A DNA stretch of 64,000 nucleotides from Zonotrichia leucophrys gambelii (lineage: Eukaryota; Chordata; Aves; Passeriformes; Passerellidae). Under the pieces are notes generated by a model. That model was given only the letters and a program-made list of their open reading frames with translations. It had not been told where the DNA came from and did no database searches. The stretch lies in contig NC_088179.1 in the NCBI RefSeq assembly GCF_028769735.1, positions 7,758,001 through 7,822,000 of the forward strand, in the 5' to 3' direction. Positions 34,346 to 48,010 of the stretch are shown here, one piece after another. A program made the translations under genes and the position numbers. The first letter of the stretch is position 1. Each line of letters starts with the position of its first letter.

Positions 34346-37300
34346 GTCTGTAAATTATTAAAGGTTTAGCAGGAAATTATGTTGTGAATTAACATGGAGA
34401 GTTGCTAATACAATAATTGGGTTTATTTTGCATATTTGCCTTCTGAACTCCTGGGCACAGCAAAACTCTTCAGGGAGTGGTGACTATGCCAACAAAAAGA
34501 GTATGCATGTGTATTCAGAGAGATCTTTTCAAATCACATGGCTGGTTTATTTTTTTCCCATTGACCTTCCTGAAGGTAACTTAGTGCTGACATGCTATTG
34601 TTGAATGGTTTTATGTGAGAAAGAGAACAAAATACAATTTGGATAAATGAAAAAATAATTTGCTTGAAGACAGAGTACCACAGGAAATAAGATTGCCTCT
34701 TAGCAATTTGAAAGAGATTTGAATCTGGAGGAAAACAAAAATAAAAGAGAAGGATTCTGGAGGGTAGGAGTACCCCACCATTGTCGGTTCTACCACACTC
34801 TGGGCTAAAACACTGATAGACACCTTTGTGACTAACACTGCTAATTAAATGCAGCTGCTAAAACATTTCCTGGCTAATCTTTGGGTATGTTACATTTGAC
34901 CCACACTGCTGAAATGCTGCTCCAAACTGAGTCATGTCTTGTGGGCACCTTACAGCTTAGTCCAAGCAAAAACCACCACTAAAACCAGTGGTGAGTTGTA
35001 CTAAAATAAGAAGATAAATAATGGAATCAGCTACTTCCCTCTCTTTGTCACAAACAAAAAATCCAACCCCAGAGATGCAGTGAGCTCCCCATGGCTGTCG
35101 AACATCCATCCTCTATAAACGCAGGCTGGAGCCACATCTGGGCACAGCCCCTGCCCAGCTCCTGACACACCAGCCAGTCTGCTCCTCAGGCTTTGCCTGT
35201 GCACACCTTGAACTCCCCTCTATGGACTCCAAAACCAGAACTAAATTAGCATGAAATGTAAAAAAGAAAATTAGGGGAAGTATTAAAAGGCTGTGAATAA
35301 CCAAACTCAAAATAATATTTTTTTTCAGTTTGATTACTGTGCCTTCTGAGTACAGTGCTGAGAGTATGAAAAAAGTCCCCAAAATAATACAATAGACATG
35401 CAGGAGAGGAGGAATGGAAACCAGATGTTAAAGAAAGGTACAATTAAGAGTAAAATTTGTGGCACCATACAGTTATCCTCCACAGTCTCCAGCCTCGCTT
35501 GCCTCACCAGGTCAGTGTAATGCAATTGTCACCTATAAAAATCACAGTAATCTCAATTTTACACATATCTCATTCTCTAGGTTGCAGCTCTTTTCAGCCA
35601 AAATAACTTCTCTCACAGCACACCACAACAGGGATGGACTCCTACATGCATCACTACCATTCCCAGATTTTTATATTCAGTTTCATTTACAGACTTCTTG
35701 GAGCAGAACAGCACTAAAAACAAGCAGGTTTTTAATGTTTGTAGCACGTTTGTGTGTCAGTCAGTGTACAAACAATGTAATCTTAAAGGGCCACATTTCC
35801 CCAGCCTTTTATGCAGATCTGAAAGGGTTTCAGCTCCTCTTTACTCCCACTTTCTCACACAAGAATCACAGTCCTGTGAGTTGGCCACAATTGCTGCTTG
35901 TACAGAGCATAAAGCACCATATTCCAACAGTGAATTAATCTGAGTAACATCTTTATGCCTGTGTGTTGGGAGATATTTTAGCAGTTATTTTCAAGCATTC
36001 CTCAGCTTTCTATTTTAAAGCTCCTCAGCAAAGCCTCCCATCTTACAGATGAGAGGGGTTATCAGTGGGGATGGGTTTAGTGCCGTCTCCTGCTTTTGGT
36101 GCTCAACTGAAAGATTTGTTTGTGAAAAAATTTTTGGGGAATTTAAGGAGACCTCATCACAGAACTAGATATGTTTCTGAGGAGTCCAGAAGTAGCATCC
36201 ATAAAACATTGCAGGACACAGTTCTGCAAAGGTGGTTGAAGGGCCACCAAGCCCTTACAATGAGTAAGAAAAGAAACAAATTTGTTTTTATCTGTCTTCA
36301 AGCTCAGCAGATAACTGAACCATCAGAGTTAAGAAAAGTGGAACCTATCATTGAAAAAAAATCTATTTCAATCATTTCTCATGTTCGGGGGTGGGCATAA
36401 ATTACACATAGATACTTGCCAATTAATACATATAACCTATCCTCGTGTCCCATATATTTTCATAATTAACTAGAATTCCTAATACAAGCATATAGTGCTA
36501 AAGAATGCATACAGCATACTTTAATCAAAGCCTGATGCTGGCTGATAATGATCCTCAATTTTATAAGCAGTCTTAAGATATTTAATAAAACCTCTTATTC
36601 TTTCCTCCATCAGTAACCATAGCTTAATGCAAAAATTATTAAATTTATTGTAGGACCATTCAGTAGATTTAGCACATTAGCTTCTTTTGCATGTAAACTC
36701 ACCCCAGCAGAAGAAAAAATAGAATTTGACGTTATTATCACACCATGCTTCTCCAACTCTCTCCAAAACTTTCTCCTTGTCTTTCACAAAAGTAACAGAT
36801 TTTGTCATTTTTCTGCCTATCTTCTCTTTCCAGATCAGGTCTAGTCCTAGCACAAAACTTTATGATTTCCATTATAAAAGTTCACCTTTTATCCTTACTA
36901 CTCATATTTTTTGCCTCACACAGTCTCTTGATGAATTACTGAACTTTAACTTCCTCACTTCTCTTTTTCTCCAGTCTCTTGTGATTAAACCTCTCCAAAG
37001 CCTTTTGAAATGTAAACAAGTTATAGAGTCAGAATGCCTTCTTTCCACTGCTGCAGGATTCCTTCCACCTACACTAGCAAACAGTGCAACATGATATTCT
37101 TTAGCTGAACCTGTGGTGGCACAGCCAGTTTAAGGACATGATTTTGAAAAATCTCAATTCATAAACATGGTAGGTTTTGATTATATAGGAGACATGAACT
37201 AAGCTGGGTTTAATTTCTGTATATGATAAAAGATATTTAAAATATAGAAATTAAAGCCTCCTAAACAGATGGAATTTCAGCTTAGTGTCACTCATAGGGA

Positions 37301-37835
37301 TGTAGGTGTCTGCATGTGTGTGTAGAAGTGCATCACATTGTGATCAGCCATGGTTCCTCCTGCAATATGAGAATTTTTTACAGGGAAATGTATGCCCACA
37401 GACTGACCATCAGTCTCTAACCAATGTCATAATTTACTGCTGCTTCTCTGGTAGAAGAAAGAAAAGTTGCTCTTGGCATTTGTTATTAATTCTTGTTTTA
37501 TGGAGATCCAGTATCCAAAAATGCAAAGACTTTTCTCCCTCTTCTTTTGATTACAGGGTAAACTCTATTACATCCATATTTGCATCTTCTCTCCCATCCC
37601 ATATCAAATGTTACAGCTCAAATACATCTCTGACAGAGATCTGGTCTCCCAGTCTTCTAAAGTGAATTATTAGTCAACTATTTTTTTGGAATTCTTTTGG
37701 AGGGAGGGGCTTTTTGTTATTTGACATCTGGCAGTCATTTAAAGCCCAAGCAACTCCTCTTTCAGAACACAACACCTATCCAATTTGCTTTCAATATTTT
37801 CTTGGTCTAAATGCCACCCTATTGCTTTTCTTGGC

Positions 37836-37853
37836 AAAAAAAAAAAAAAAAAA
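37836..37853 (+). repeat. A18 homopolymer
   Basis: Eighteen consecutive A residues. The 200 bases before it were not recognised as a retroposed transcript, although a retroposon tail cannot be excluded. Confidence 0.9.
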
Positions 37854-38377
37854 TCTGTTGGGTGGAGCTAGATTTCCACTGCTAGATTTTCACTTTACTT
37901 CATACTATAACAGATCCTTTAGAACTACCTAATGTGCAAAATCTGTTGTTTATACAGATCTGAAGCTGGCTTTGTCCCAGTTGCTCGAGAGTGGTATCTA
38001 AACATAAAATAATCTCTGTATAAACTGTGGGTTAGTAAAATATGTAAGCACTCTGTGTTTGTTCAGCCCAGGTCACTTGCTGAAAATGAAGGTTGTGCCT
38101 GGGTGATAACCATCAGATGCTGGTTCAGAAGGGAATCCAAATTTTTCCAAAGTTTTGTAATGCTCAAGTCACAAGGACCTGAGATGGAGACAGGTTGGGT
38201 AGAATTTTTAAGCAAGCCATCAACACTTGCAAAAACTTCCCCACAGTAACTGCACTTCCTTGAATTCTGTGAAGTAAAGTAAACAACATTTAAAGACATA
38301 GCTAATTATGAGATTGCACCCTTGGAGTCATTAGAGCTGCAATCAGGAACAATGCCCCTTTTCTGCTCACACAGAGC

Positions 38378-38412
38378 AATGATCCTGCTCTAATGATCCT
38401 GCCCTAATGATT
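38378..38412. repeat. 14-bp tandem repeat, 2.5 copies
   Basis: AATGATCCTGCTCT (38378-38391) is followed by a copy differing at one base (38392-38405) and a partial third copy AATGATT. It is a short local duplication. Confidence 0.85.
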
Positions 38413-39969
38413 AACTGCTGCTGAAGGGTAGCAAAAGGTAAGGGTAGAGCAGTTTTCAGGCAGTGAAATGCGTGTGACTCTTGAACAACACAGCTTATCA
38501 CATTAAGGGTCCTCTCCTGCAAAAAGGAAGTCAAACTGTAGTTATTTTAGTTTTGGTGCAAGGTAATCTCACCTATCAGCTATAAAATCCCACTCTGACA
38601 TTGTGTTTGGGGTTTGAGGAGTTAATTTTAGGATAGAAGAAGCATATTATTTGCATCAAGGTCTAGAAAAGCATCTTTTTATATTAGAGGAGACTGCCAT
38701 GAGAAAGCTAGGCAAAATATCACCTGAAAAAAAATTACAGACATGGTCTAGTTTTAATGTCTAGGATAACCATCTATATAGGAAAACCAACTAGAAAGGT
38801 CAGTAGGTCATTTTTGGCAAAATTATTATTTTAGGGTTTTCAATGCTTTTAATCAGATATAATGCAACGTATCACCCCTAATTCAGCTATGTAGATTATC
38901 ACTCAGCACAGCTCACTGATCAAAAATAGCATGTACAGCTTGGCAAAATTAATTTCTTTTCTGATCCCTTGCTTTAATCTTCTGAAAGCTCCAGAGACCA
39001 GAATCTCCTCTTATGGAGGTGCCACTGTCTAAAATACAGGGCCCCATTTCCTTAGGACACCCCATAAATGAACATGTCAGCACAGCAGCCTGCAGTGGCA
39101 GAACTCCATGTGCTGAGCTCTGATATAGAATTTGTCTTTTTTCCAACCCTGGGACCTTCTCCTCAAAGCCTTTCCCTTTGAAATCCCCTCCTGGTATGGA
39201 GCGTGTCCACTACAGCAATGAAAATATTTGGGTGGATCAAGTCATCAGCATGATCTTGTGGAAGCTCAACATATTTCATTCATAGAATAAAACCCTGAGA
39301 TTCCTGGTAATTTATCATTCTTCAAATAATCTTTCCTTTTGCCTAGTTGAATATTGAAAAGATCAGAGCAAAGATTTATGTCTAATAAAGATCTTCAACT
39401 TAGTTTGTATCAATCTTCTCTTCAAAGTCCCACCACTTCAATCCTCTTTGTGTCATTTCTGAACTCAAATTTTTGTACACTAAATTATTACAAAAATATT
39501 CTGTGTAATCATTTGGAATACAGGTGATTTACCCAAAACCTCAGACTGTGTTGGCTCAGTGGTGCCAAGGCCCAGGTGAGTGTTCAGGATTTGTTCTCCC
39601 TGTGTGCCAGAGCTGGAAGCAGCAGAGGTTTGCTCTCCACAGCAGGAGTGGCTCAGGTAAATCCTCCTCTACTAAGTTTTGTGGCAAGCAATGCATTGCT
39701 TGTCTATCTACAGCAATCATTATTAGTATTTGTTGCCTTCACCATTGAAACTTGTTTCCCATACTCTGTTTTTTAACTTTCCACAGAATGACACCTCACA
39801 GGGTGCAATGGCTTCCTTCCAACAGCTCATCTGCATCCATATTTGCAAACCTTTGGGACAAGGTATTGAGCTCTCTGCTATGTCCTCATTGCCTGCTGGA
39901 GTGATTTGCTCTTGAGGGAGCAGGAAGCTGAGGCTGACCCAAATTTTGTTTCCATTTCAGGAAATGGTT

Positions 39970-40009
39970 AGGTTCAGAGTCAAGGAACCAGTCAGGTTCA
40001 GAGTCAAGG
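39970..40009. repeat. 24-bp period tandem repeat, 1.7 copies
   Basis: The 16-mer AGGTTCAGAGTCAAGG occurs at 39970-39985 and again, identically, at 39994-40009 with AACCAGTC between. It is a short, recent-looking duplication. Confidence 0.85.
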
Positions 40010-40479
40010 TTACTTGAGTGACAATAACTTAAATTTTTACTGTGTCATAAGCTTAACTATTTTTGAGGGGTTTTTCCTAAAAGGTTCTCAAGTTTGCTTT
40101 TATAGGATCTGAAATACTACAGCATTTCTCTAAGGGTTAATACAGGGGGTAGAAAAGGTTGAGGCAATCAATAAATTGTCTCAAAAGAAAAAAAGGAGGG
40201 GAAGAATATGTCTCTTTTAGCCTAGGGAATTTCGGGATCAGATAGATTTTTTTCTTAGTGAATAAGAGAGTCAAGATTACAGTTGAGTTCCCTCTTTGGG
40301 AATTTCTAATATTCTCAGGTGGCTGTAGTTAATACTGTGGTTTTAGTTCATCTCTTCAGCCAGCAGTTGGAACCATTTCAAACAACAAAAATACACAACT
40401 CTCAAACAAAAATACAAGATTGACCATGATAATCAAGACACAGCAAATATAATTAGAGTTTAGTGCTTGGATCAGAGAG

Positions 40480-41130
40480 AGAGCAGCATCCTGACATGGC
40501 AAACGTGCCTGTTGGGACAGCTGCTGCACCTGACACAGCCTATCCTTTGCCAGCTCCTGTCTGCCTCCTCTCCCCAAGTCCCCAATCCCTCTTGCTGCCC
40601 TTGGAACTGTGATCTGAGCCTGTTGAGAGGGGGCCAGGCCATCTGCACCAGGTCTGCAGGCTGCCTCTGCACAAGTGCTCAGCCCTCACAATGGAGCCCT
40701 GATTTTCCAGAGGCCCTGGCACCCATTCAGCCATCTCACTGCAGCATCCCAACATTTTCAGAAGTGCTTGGCCATGAGCAGTTCCTGTTGACATGAAGCA
40801 TGTCTGTGTGCTTATCTACAGCTGTCACCTCTTCTGCAGGTCCTTCAAGCACCTCCTTTGCTGGTGGCTGTGTCAGCACAATGACCTGTCCCACTGTCAG
40901 GCACAGCTCCAGGATCTGAGGTCCCACACGGGGGACAAATCCCAGTCCAGCAGCTGGTGGGGTCTGCTCTGCCTCCCTGGGGTCCTGCCAGCAAATGTGG
41001 CACAGCCCCAGCTGCAGAGCAGTCACAGGGACCCCCACAGAGCCCTGGTGCTGTGGATGGAAGGTCCCAGGACTCTCCTCCCAGTGCTGCCAAAGGAGTG
41101 AGCCAGATCTCAGGACAGGAGAGGGAAAGA
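40480..41130. other. GC-rich, CpG-poor island without a recognised gene
   Basis: Base composition shifts to markedly GC-rich over about 650 bases, while CpG remains almost absent, so this is not a CpG-island promoter. Overlapping frames of 66 to 109 codons run on both strands and none was recognised. A diverged repeat or retroposed fragment that I cannot name is one possibility. Confidence 0.4.
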
Positions 41131-41254
41131 ATGTGATGCAGAATTCTCATGTGTGAATCACAGGCTCAGCATTCCACGTGTCCAAGTGGGTCTGTAAACA
41201 GCAGAGACAGGAGCAGTAAACACTGACTCCTCTAACCGGTTGCACCTTTGCTCT

Positions 41255-41284
41255 TTGTAGGAAGACATGATTGTCTTCCTACAA
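41255..41284. repeat. Perfect 13-bp hairpin, 4-base loop
   Basis: Arm TTGTAGGAAGACA (41255-41267) pairs without mismatch with 41272-41284 around the loop TGAT. The compact tetraloop structure is seen directly. It could form a stable RNA hairpin if transcribed. No run of T follows that would suggest a polymerase III terminator. Confidence 0.9.
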
Positions 41285-44200
41285 CATTTTGAAAATGGCT
41301 GTTAACCCTGAGGTGAGGTTCACAACCAATTGTTCACATTTATCCCCTCTTTCCAACACTCCACACAGATTTTCTTCAAGCTTGTGCCATGAATGTAGCA
41401 CACAGGACTTTGGCCCCAGATTTCTGAACATTGCTCAGATACACGCAGCTTCTCCAGAAAGTAATCTGGGTGGAAATATTCCTGTTTTGTAAACATTGTC
41501 CCTGTATCTGTTAGGGCTGAGATTGCCACCTACCTAAACAGAAGCACAAGGAAGTAAAGCCAAATTCCCTACTCCTCACAGGTGGAATGGGCATAGGCCT
41601 CTATATTATTGTTTAGAGGAAATATTTTCCTTACAAATATGTCTCTCAATGTTCCCTTCAAACTGCAATTAGCATTGGTTGATGCTTCATGTATAATGAT
41701 GATTTGCCTTCCTGCCTTTTCACCATGCACTGTGTTTGGAAAAAGCCAGTCTAACTGTCAGGAAAGAGAGAGAATGCATGGATCCACTCTGGAAAGAGCA
41801 CCAGGGAAGGGGATATGCAGGTAAATCAACTGAGACATCCCACTGCAATAACTGAGCCAGGCTGCAGGACACAAAGTCTGCTGAGGACCAGAAACACTAA
41901 ACTACAAGACATAAACAACAACAGAACACCAAGTCAGCTGAAAAAATCTAAACCAGTTTTGTCCTCTAAAAAGCTGTTTACTTGCCTTCATCTTTGCACT
42001 TTCAAAGGTTATCCTTTTGTACAACAAGTAAAAGAAATCTTTTTAAAAGATTAATCTGACAGAGTCATTTTTAACTTTCACAACATCCCATGCTGTTATG
42101 ACAAACAGTGCACAGTTCATAAGAAAGGAATGCTTCTATCAAAGTATTCCACACAAAGAATACAGATCCCAGCATGGAATAACTAATGGCCCAAACTACA
42201 GGAATAGTGGGTTTTTTTAAAAGTTCTTCAACCCCAGATGCATTCAGGTTTATCAAGCTGTGATACAAATCTTTTCTATGCATACAGTGTCTCTCTGTCT
42301 GACTCAATACTTGATTTTTTTCTAAGCATATCACATAGCAACACAGAGGTGGGGTTTTTAAGGGCTCCCCATTCAGCACCATCAAAATCTGGCTTCAGAA
42401 AAGCCTTTATTTGTAGCATGTATCTGCTGATGATGGTTCAAATGGGCTCCTAAGGAAAGGGTGCAGATTGAAAAGCAATTATAGGGGATGGTACTTTCAG
42501 GATGGTCTGTTTGCAAATAGCCACTGGTTTGAAGGAATTTTGAGGGGCAAGTATCTTCCAGGGTAGATTATAAAGGATAAGAAGGAGGCAGGAGCCTGAG
42601 GATCAGGAGGAGGCTCTTCATGCAAGGAATTGCTGGGTCAGGTCATGCAGGTCCCTAATATCTGAGGCTGTCCTGCCAAAATCAGCTCTACAAATTCATT
42701 TCGGTATGAACATAATGTAATTTTGTCATGTAAAGTTTAAAATTTGAAAACTACTCCTTGATTTTTGGCCTAAGCTTGTTTTCAGAACACATAGAAGTAG
42801 ATCAAATTCTAGAGCTCCACATTGGCTCTGGTGCCATATCACTTCCCAATGTGCTCAGCTGTTTGGCTAAAGAAAAAGGAAGCAATGATCACCGCTACTA
42901 AATATTCACTAAGCATGCAGATGCTCTTCCTTGAAATATCTTGATTCTTTTTCTCATGACATGCTCACTATCTCTGCAGTTCTGAAGTTTTATCCAAATC
43001 CCACTGAGATCACTCAATTCTATTTCATCTCAGGGCCTATTTCTACTGACTAGCAGCACTTCAGTAGAAAAAAATTAGAGATTCACAGCACTAGAACATG
43101 TCAAATGAAATTCTGTATTTTAGCTGTTCAATCATAGTATCTCTTCAGCATTAAAAAGAGCAAAAGGAGTAATAAAATTTTGTTAAAACTAATATAAGAG
43201 GAAGGGGATTTAAAGAAAATGGGTTTAGTTATTGGTTATGAACACATACAAGACCAATATTTTGCTTCCTTACTTGTTTTTATAACTAGTTCCACAAAAA
43301 CAGAATCAGGAAATGAAGTTATGGATTCCGAAAGAGAAAGTGGCAAATAGACTCAAGCTGCAGATAATTTCTTCCCCGCATTACTTTTCTTCACTTCCCC
43401 TCTCCCAGACGGCCAATTTTTTTACACTGAAAATCCTTCCAAAACAGGTCAAAGAGATCACACACTACTGCACCATGACTTACAAAAAGAAGGAAATGTT
43501 CATTGCTTTGTTAACATGTTATTGCCAGAAATACATTTCCACTGCAGCATTAAATCAAGATTTATCAGAATTTTTTTCTTATTGTCCTGATGCTCCGGTA
43601 GAGAGTGGTTTAGCTGGCCAATAAATAACTCATTTTAATGAAAGCTGCAGTGGTGCCCTACCAACATGTCACAGACCTGAGCAACATTGCACTACAAGAA
43701 AGTATTCCAGAAGTTTTTTAAGTGTTTTAGGCCACAAGAAATCTAACTGTGCAAAAGTAATCCCTTGCCTGTGGTTTTAAGGACATTTCAGAAAAAATGA
43801 GCAAACGCAAGGCTGACTGATGACTGCTGGGAACTGACACAGTCTGAGGAGTTCAGGGGATGTTTGCGTGCAAGGATGGGCTGAGGAGGGGCACAGGACA
43901 GTCAGAAACTACTTGAGACCACAGGAGGTTACAGGCTCTTTCCTCATGTTCCAGGCAAAGCCACAGAGTGATTTTCAGCTAGAAACTCCTCCCCCCAAAT
44001 CTGTCTACCAGCGTTTGTAGTTGCCCTTCCCCAGATTCAATGCACCCTCTATTCTTTCCACTACAAGAAATAAATGAAATTTACCCCTGTGCCAGCACAT
44101 TAAAGGATGTGCATTTTCTTTCACAAGTAGCAAAGCCTTGGGAAGGAAGGCTGGATATTCAGGATCCGGGAAGCAATCCAGAAGGAGGATATCTCCTAAG

Positions 44201-47200
44201 GCTAATGCAATTATGGTTCCATTTTGGCTGGCTGTGCAAGGAGAAGGGATCATCTAACTCCCAGGAGTAGCAGGCAAAGGTTACAGTCCCAACTCTGTAC
44301 AACACTGGGGCAAGCCAGACACTGATTTTTTAGTCAGTGAATTTGTGTAGGAATAGTTGGAAAAGAGGAGTAGTCCTGACACTGATGAATCTGCAATCAG
44401 GGTGAGGGCTGAGAGCTCAAACACAGAGTGTCAGGCTCTGGCACAGAGAGCAGCTGCATGGGGACACATCTCTGCATTTGTGCAGAGCAGCTTGCTGAAT
44501 CAAAGCTGAGCTAGTTTATTTCATGGATTATACATGTATTTAATTAAATTTCTAGATAAATATTTGTAGCAATAAGTTTTTGAAGTACTGCAAAGTTACA
44601 TTGTATTAAACATTTATTGCGATCTTATGAAATATTCCTTGTGTTAAATATTTACTGTTATTTTCAAGATATTGGAATTGAGCTTATTATAAACATGGCA
44701 CAAATGCAAAGCCATCTTTCTCAGAGCAATATACTTCCTGAGTTGCTTTAAGACTTATTTCCTGATGGATATTTGCCATTAATGTGCTATGACTTTTTCC
44801 TTTATGAAAAAAGGGCCTAGCTCAAGCTAAGAGAAAGTTGTAATTTAAAAGACAGTTTCCACAGTGCTCAGCATTCTCACTATAATAACAGTTTGTCCTT
44901 TTCCTTACTGCAGCAACTGTATTAAATATTTATATTGATGTTTATTTTGTAAACAAAGAAACTGAATTAGGCTAACATAGGAAGAGCTCATGATGTGGCT
45001 TAATATCTGAATTTGTTTTATGACTATTTGTGGTGGCCTTTTATGCAATTGATTCAAAGGATGGTGTTAAATAATAAGTAACATTCTTTAAACCATATGA
45101 AAGTATTTTTACTTGCTGAAGACCAATTTAAAAAAAAAAATAAAAACTAGGATTACATTCTGTGGAGAACATCCAGCCTCTAATATATATGCAGTAAAAT
45201 AGTGAAATTACTAGTAAGTGTTTGGTTTTCTCGAAGACAGTATGATTGTCACAGTATCCTTTGGAATTTGACCTAAAAACCTCCACACATTAAGCCCAGA
45301 GAAAGCAAAAGACTTTGGTCTGACATTTTTTGTGATATTTTCCTCCTGATCAATAATTGAACAGCCCAGCCAACTTGAAGGTGCTATGTGTAGGATGACC
45401 ACTCACATTTATTTGGTTCATTATGTTTCTGAGGTTATCTTGGGATTTCTAGAAAGTTTGTTTCCTATAAACTCTCCTGCTACTTGCAGCTGCACAAAAT
45501 GAGTGTTCTGGCTGGGGAGCACCTGGGCTGTGTGCTGGAGGGAAGAGAATTCACCTGCCCACGCTTATACCCTGGGATTTGTACACAGCAGCTTCTTTGG
45601 CATCTTTAGGGTCTTACCTTGACAGGGGTAACTGCTCTGCATCCCTTTGACATCAGTGTTAACACAGCCACCACTTCACAGGGCCTTGGAAAATGTCTGG
45701 CCATTCTTAATCCATAGAGCACTTGGAAGTGTCTTGCTGCCAGTTTCCTCAGTCATCCCTTCAGTGAAGGTCGAAAGGTTGGGGATTTTTTTCCTGATTA
45801 TCTGAGGAATCTGACACTAAAAAGGCAAAGGAAATAAAAAATCAACCAAGAAATGCAATAAGGACAAACTGAGGAACTGAAGCATTTATTATTCTTCAGA
45901 TAAGGTGGGTAAAGACTATCAATGCACCAACTGTTATCAGAGAAAAGGTGCTTGTGTTTTCCTGTCTAGTTAAAGCTGTCAGAGCTCAGGACATAATGCA
46001 CATTCCTCAAGCTCAGTTATCAACACAGCTCAGATAGGCTTGTATATTTTTATGTCCCTACTTTAGCATCATAGTGGTCTGTTGTTGTACGTTCTTTAGA
46101 TTTTACACACATCTATTGGAAGTGTCAAACAGTTTAATGTTCTTAGATCTGTGTTCCTTCTCCTTTCAATCTGACGCTTAGTCAAGTTGCAAAACAACTG
46201 CAGTTACATGTTTCTCCAAAGCTGACTTGAAAGAGAAAAATTAAACTTTAAAGATGTACCAAACCTGGGATGAAATCAATTACTCCAGAATTAGCATACA
46301 CCACTTATCAAGGTCTGAAATAAAGACAGTCCTTGTGTACATTGTATGTTACCTGTATGCCTACAAAACTCTTACATAAATGCTTTCAAAAACCAGAACA
46401 AATTTTTTATTCAGTGAGCAGTAAGATGTGAAATGCTTCTTTTTGGAAAGTTAGAATAACATTTGCCTGAAAATCCTGCATATCTAGAGAAGCAGTCTCA
46501 AAGTTCTTACATGTCTCATAGCACAAATCCAAGTTATTTAAATCACTGAGTATTTCAGTGAACATTCTCAGAATCATTTTGTGTCATATTTATACACATT
46601 CACCTATATGTGTAGTTTCTAATTAATTCATAATTAATTATCCCTTGTTGAAAAATGTTGTTTGAATTCCCCAAGTACTTGTTAATGGCAGTTAGTTCAT
46701 CTTGCTCAGTGTTGTCTTTGATGCTATTTTGCTGAATTCCACTAAACTAAATGAAGGTCCTTTTTTATAGAAGACAATCACAAGGGCTTCATGCACCATC
46801 CAGTGAGAGAACACCATAATCTTCTAAAATAGAAATAATGGATTGGATTTTATGGTGCTTTATGTGTTTTTGATCCCAACTTATCTTTGGGAAGATCCAA
46901 AGTCCTACTTCTACCTTCAAGCACTTTTTTTCCTAAAGAAATGCATATTTTTTTAAAAAGAGCCTTTAGACTAAACCAGAAATCTGTCCACCAGGAATTA
47001 GCAGATATAACTTGCTCTGTATAAAACATGAAGACAGAGGATATTCCTCAGCTGAATGAATGCTGAAATGAACAAGATCATAGGCATTGTGTAGGTGACA
47101 AACAGCACAATGGCAAGTTGCCAAATTTTTATTTGTACAGTGCTTTATAGACCATATTTAAATAAGAATCATTCCTTTCCATTGAAACAAGATTTTTTTA

Positions 47201-47935
47201 GCAAGCTGTAATCTTTAGTCATTCAAAAATAGCCACTGCTTCTGAAGCAAAGCCAGTTTTATTATGGAAAAAAGTGCCAGTTTAGTTCTTGAATGTACCT
47301 CTCAGATTTCAATAATATCCTTTTGTTTAAAAAGGTATTCTTCCTGGTCCCATAGACTTCATTCACCTAGGAGTGAAATGAGCCTTATCATGTTGAATTA
47401 GTCAGTTGGTTTCAAGGTCTGATCAGGAGAAAAAAAAAAAAACATTGTTGAAACTAACATGAACTGGACTATAAACAAGGAATTCTGAGCCTGCTCTAAG
47501 TTCAAGACACTCTAGGAACATTAGAAAAAAAAAATTAAGCTTCAGCTTGAAACTGGTCTCTGTCCACTGAGCAAGAACTTCCAAGTAATTCCCTGGTGAT
47601 TTAAAGTTCAACTACAGCCTCACTGACTAGCCTGGCATGTTAGCAGCAGTATCAGTGATTTGCTTTAGTTACACTTTATTCTCATCATCTTCACATGAAA
47701 CAGCCCAAGACCACCCAAAACCACTTCAACATATATTGTGCATGAATGTTAAAGCAATCCATGGGATAAATTAAAATATCAAACTGTGAGCCCAGTCTTT
47801 ATGCATGAATTCCATTGACTGACAAGTTTGGGGTTGTTTTAGTATTTTGTTATCCACATAAAACCACAAAGTTCCCACATGTCCTCATTATTCACCCCCT
47901 GGAAAAAACCTACATAATTATTGAAATATAAATTT
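41285..47935. other. Noncoding sequence, nothing firm
   Basis: No gene was recognised. A minus-strand ATG frame of 82 codons (44005-44253) and a minus-strand frame of 104 codons (42071-42385) were inspected and show no known motif. If the exon candidate at 48011-48202 is real, its later exons should lie in this direction, but no convincing acceptor with an open cysteine-rich frame was found by eye. Confidence 0.4.
46620..46640. repeat. 9-bp inverted repeat of TAATTAATT
   Basis: TAATTAATT (46620-46628) and AATTAATTA (46632-46640) flank CAT. The arms are homeodomain-core-like. With such low complexity, chance is a sufficient explanation. Confidence 0.7.
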
Positions 47936-47952
47936 CATACATACATACATAC
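47936..47952. repeat. CATA tetranucleotide microsatellite
   Basis: Four copies of CATA followed by C form a short tetranucleotide array. It would lie in the intron just beyond the splice donor candidate at 48010 on the minus strand. Confidence 0.9.
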
Positions 47953-48010
47953 TCCATCAAAATCTAATTCACAAGGTAAAAAATACATGATGTGTTGGTG
48001 AGGTTCTTAC

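Larger units (their letters stand above)
34346..40479. other. Noncoding sequence, nothing recognised
   Basis: This stretch contains the longest frame of the window (159 codons, 35459-35938), but it starts with GTG and its translation resembles no family. Frames at 36726-37094 and 37306-37665 translate T-rich, C-rich sequence into phenylalanine- and serine-rich strings and look like chance. Small repeats are listed separately. Confidence 0.45.

Noticed and set aside
35459..35938. 159-codon open frame, longest in the window
   Set aside because: It starts with GTG, shows no known domain, signal or splice context, and is of a length expected by chance in 64 kb read in six frames.
36726..37094. 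122-codon frame rich in Phe, Ser and Leu
   Set aside because: It translates a pyrimidine-rich strand and has no conserved motif.
37641..37853. Processed pseudogene ending in A18
   Set aside because: No recognisable transcript sequence precedes the A run and no flanking target-site duplication was found.
44005..44253. 82-codon minus-strand ATG frame that looks mildly protein-like
   Set aside because: No family was recognised, no splice or promoter context was seen, and an overlapping plus-strand frame of similar length exists.
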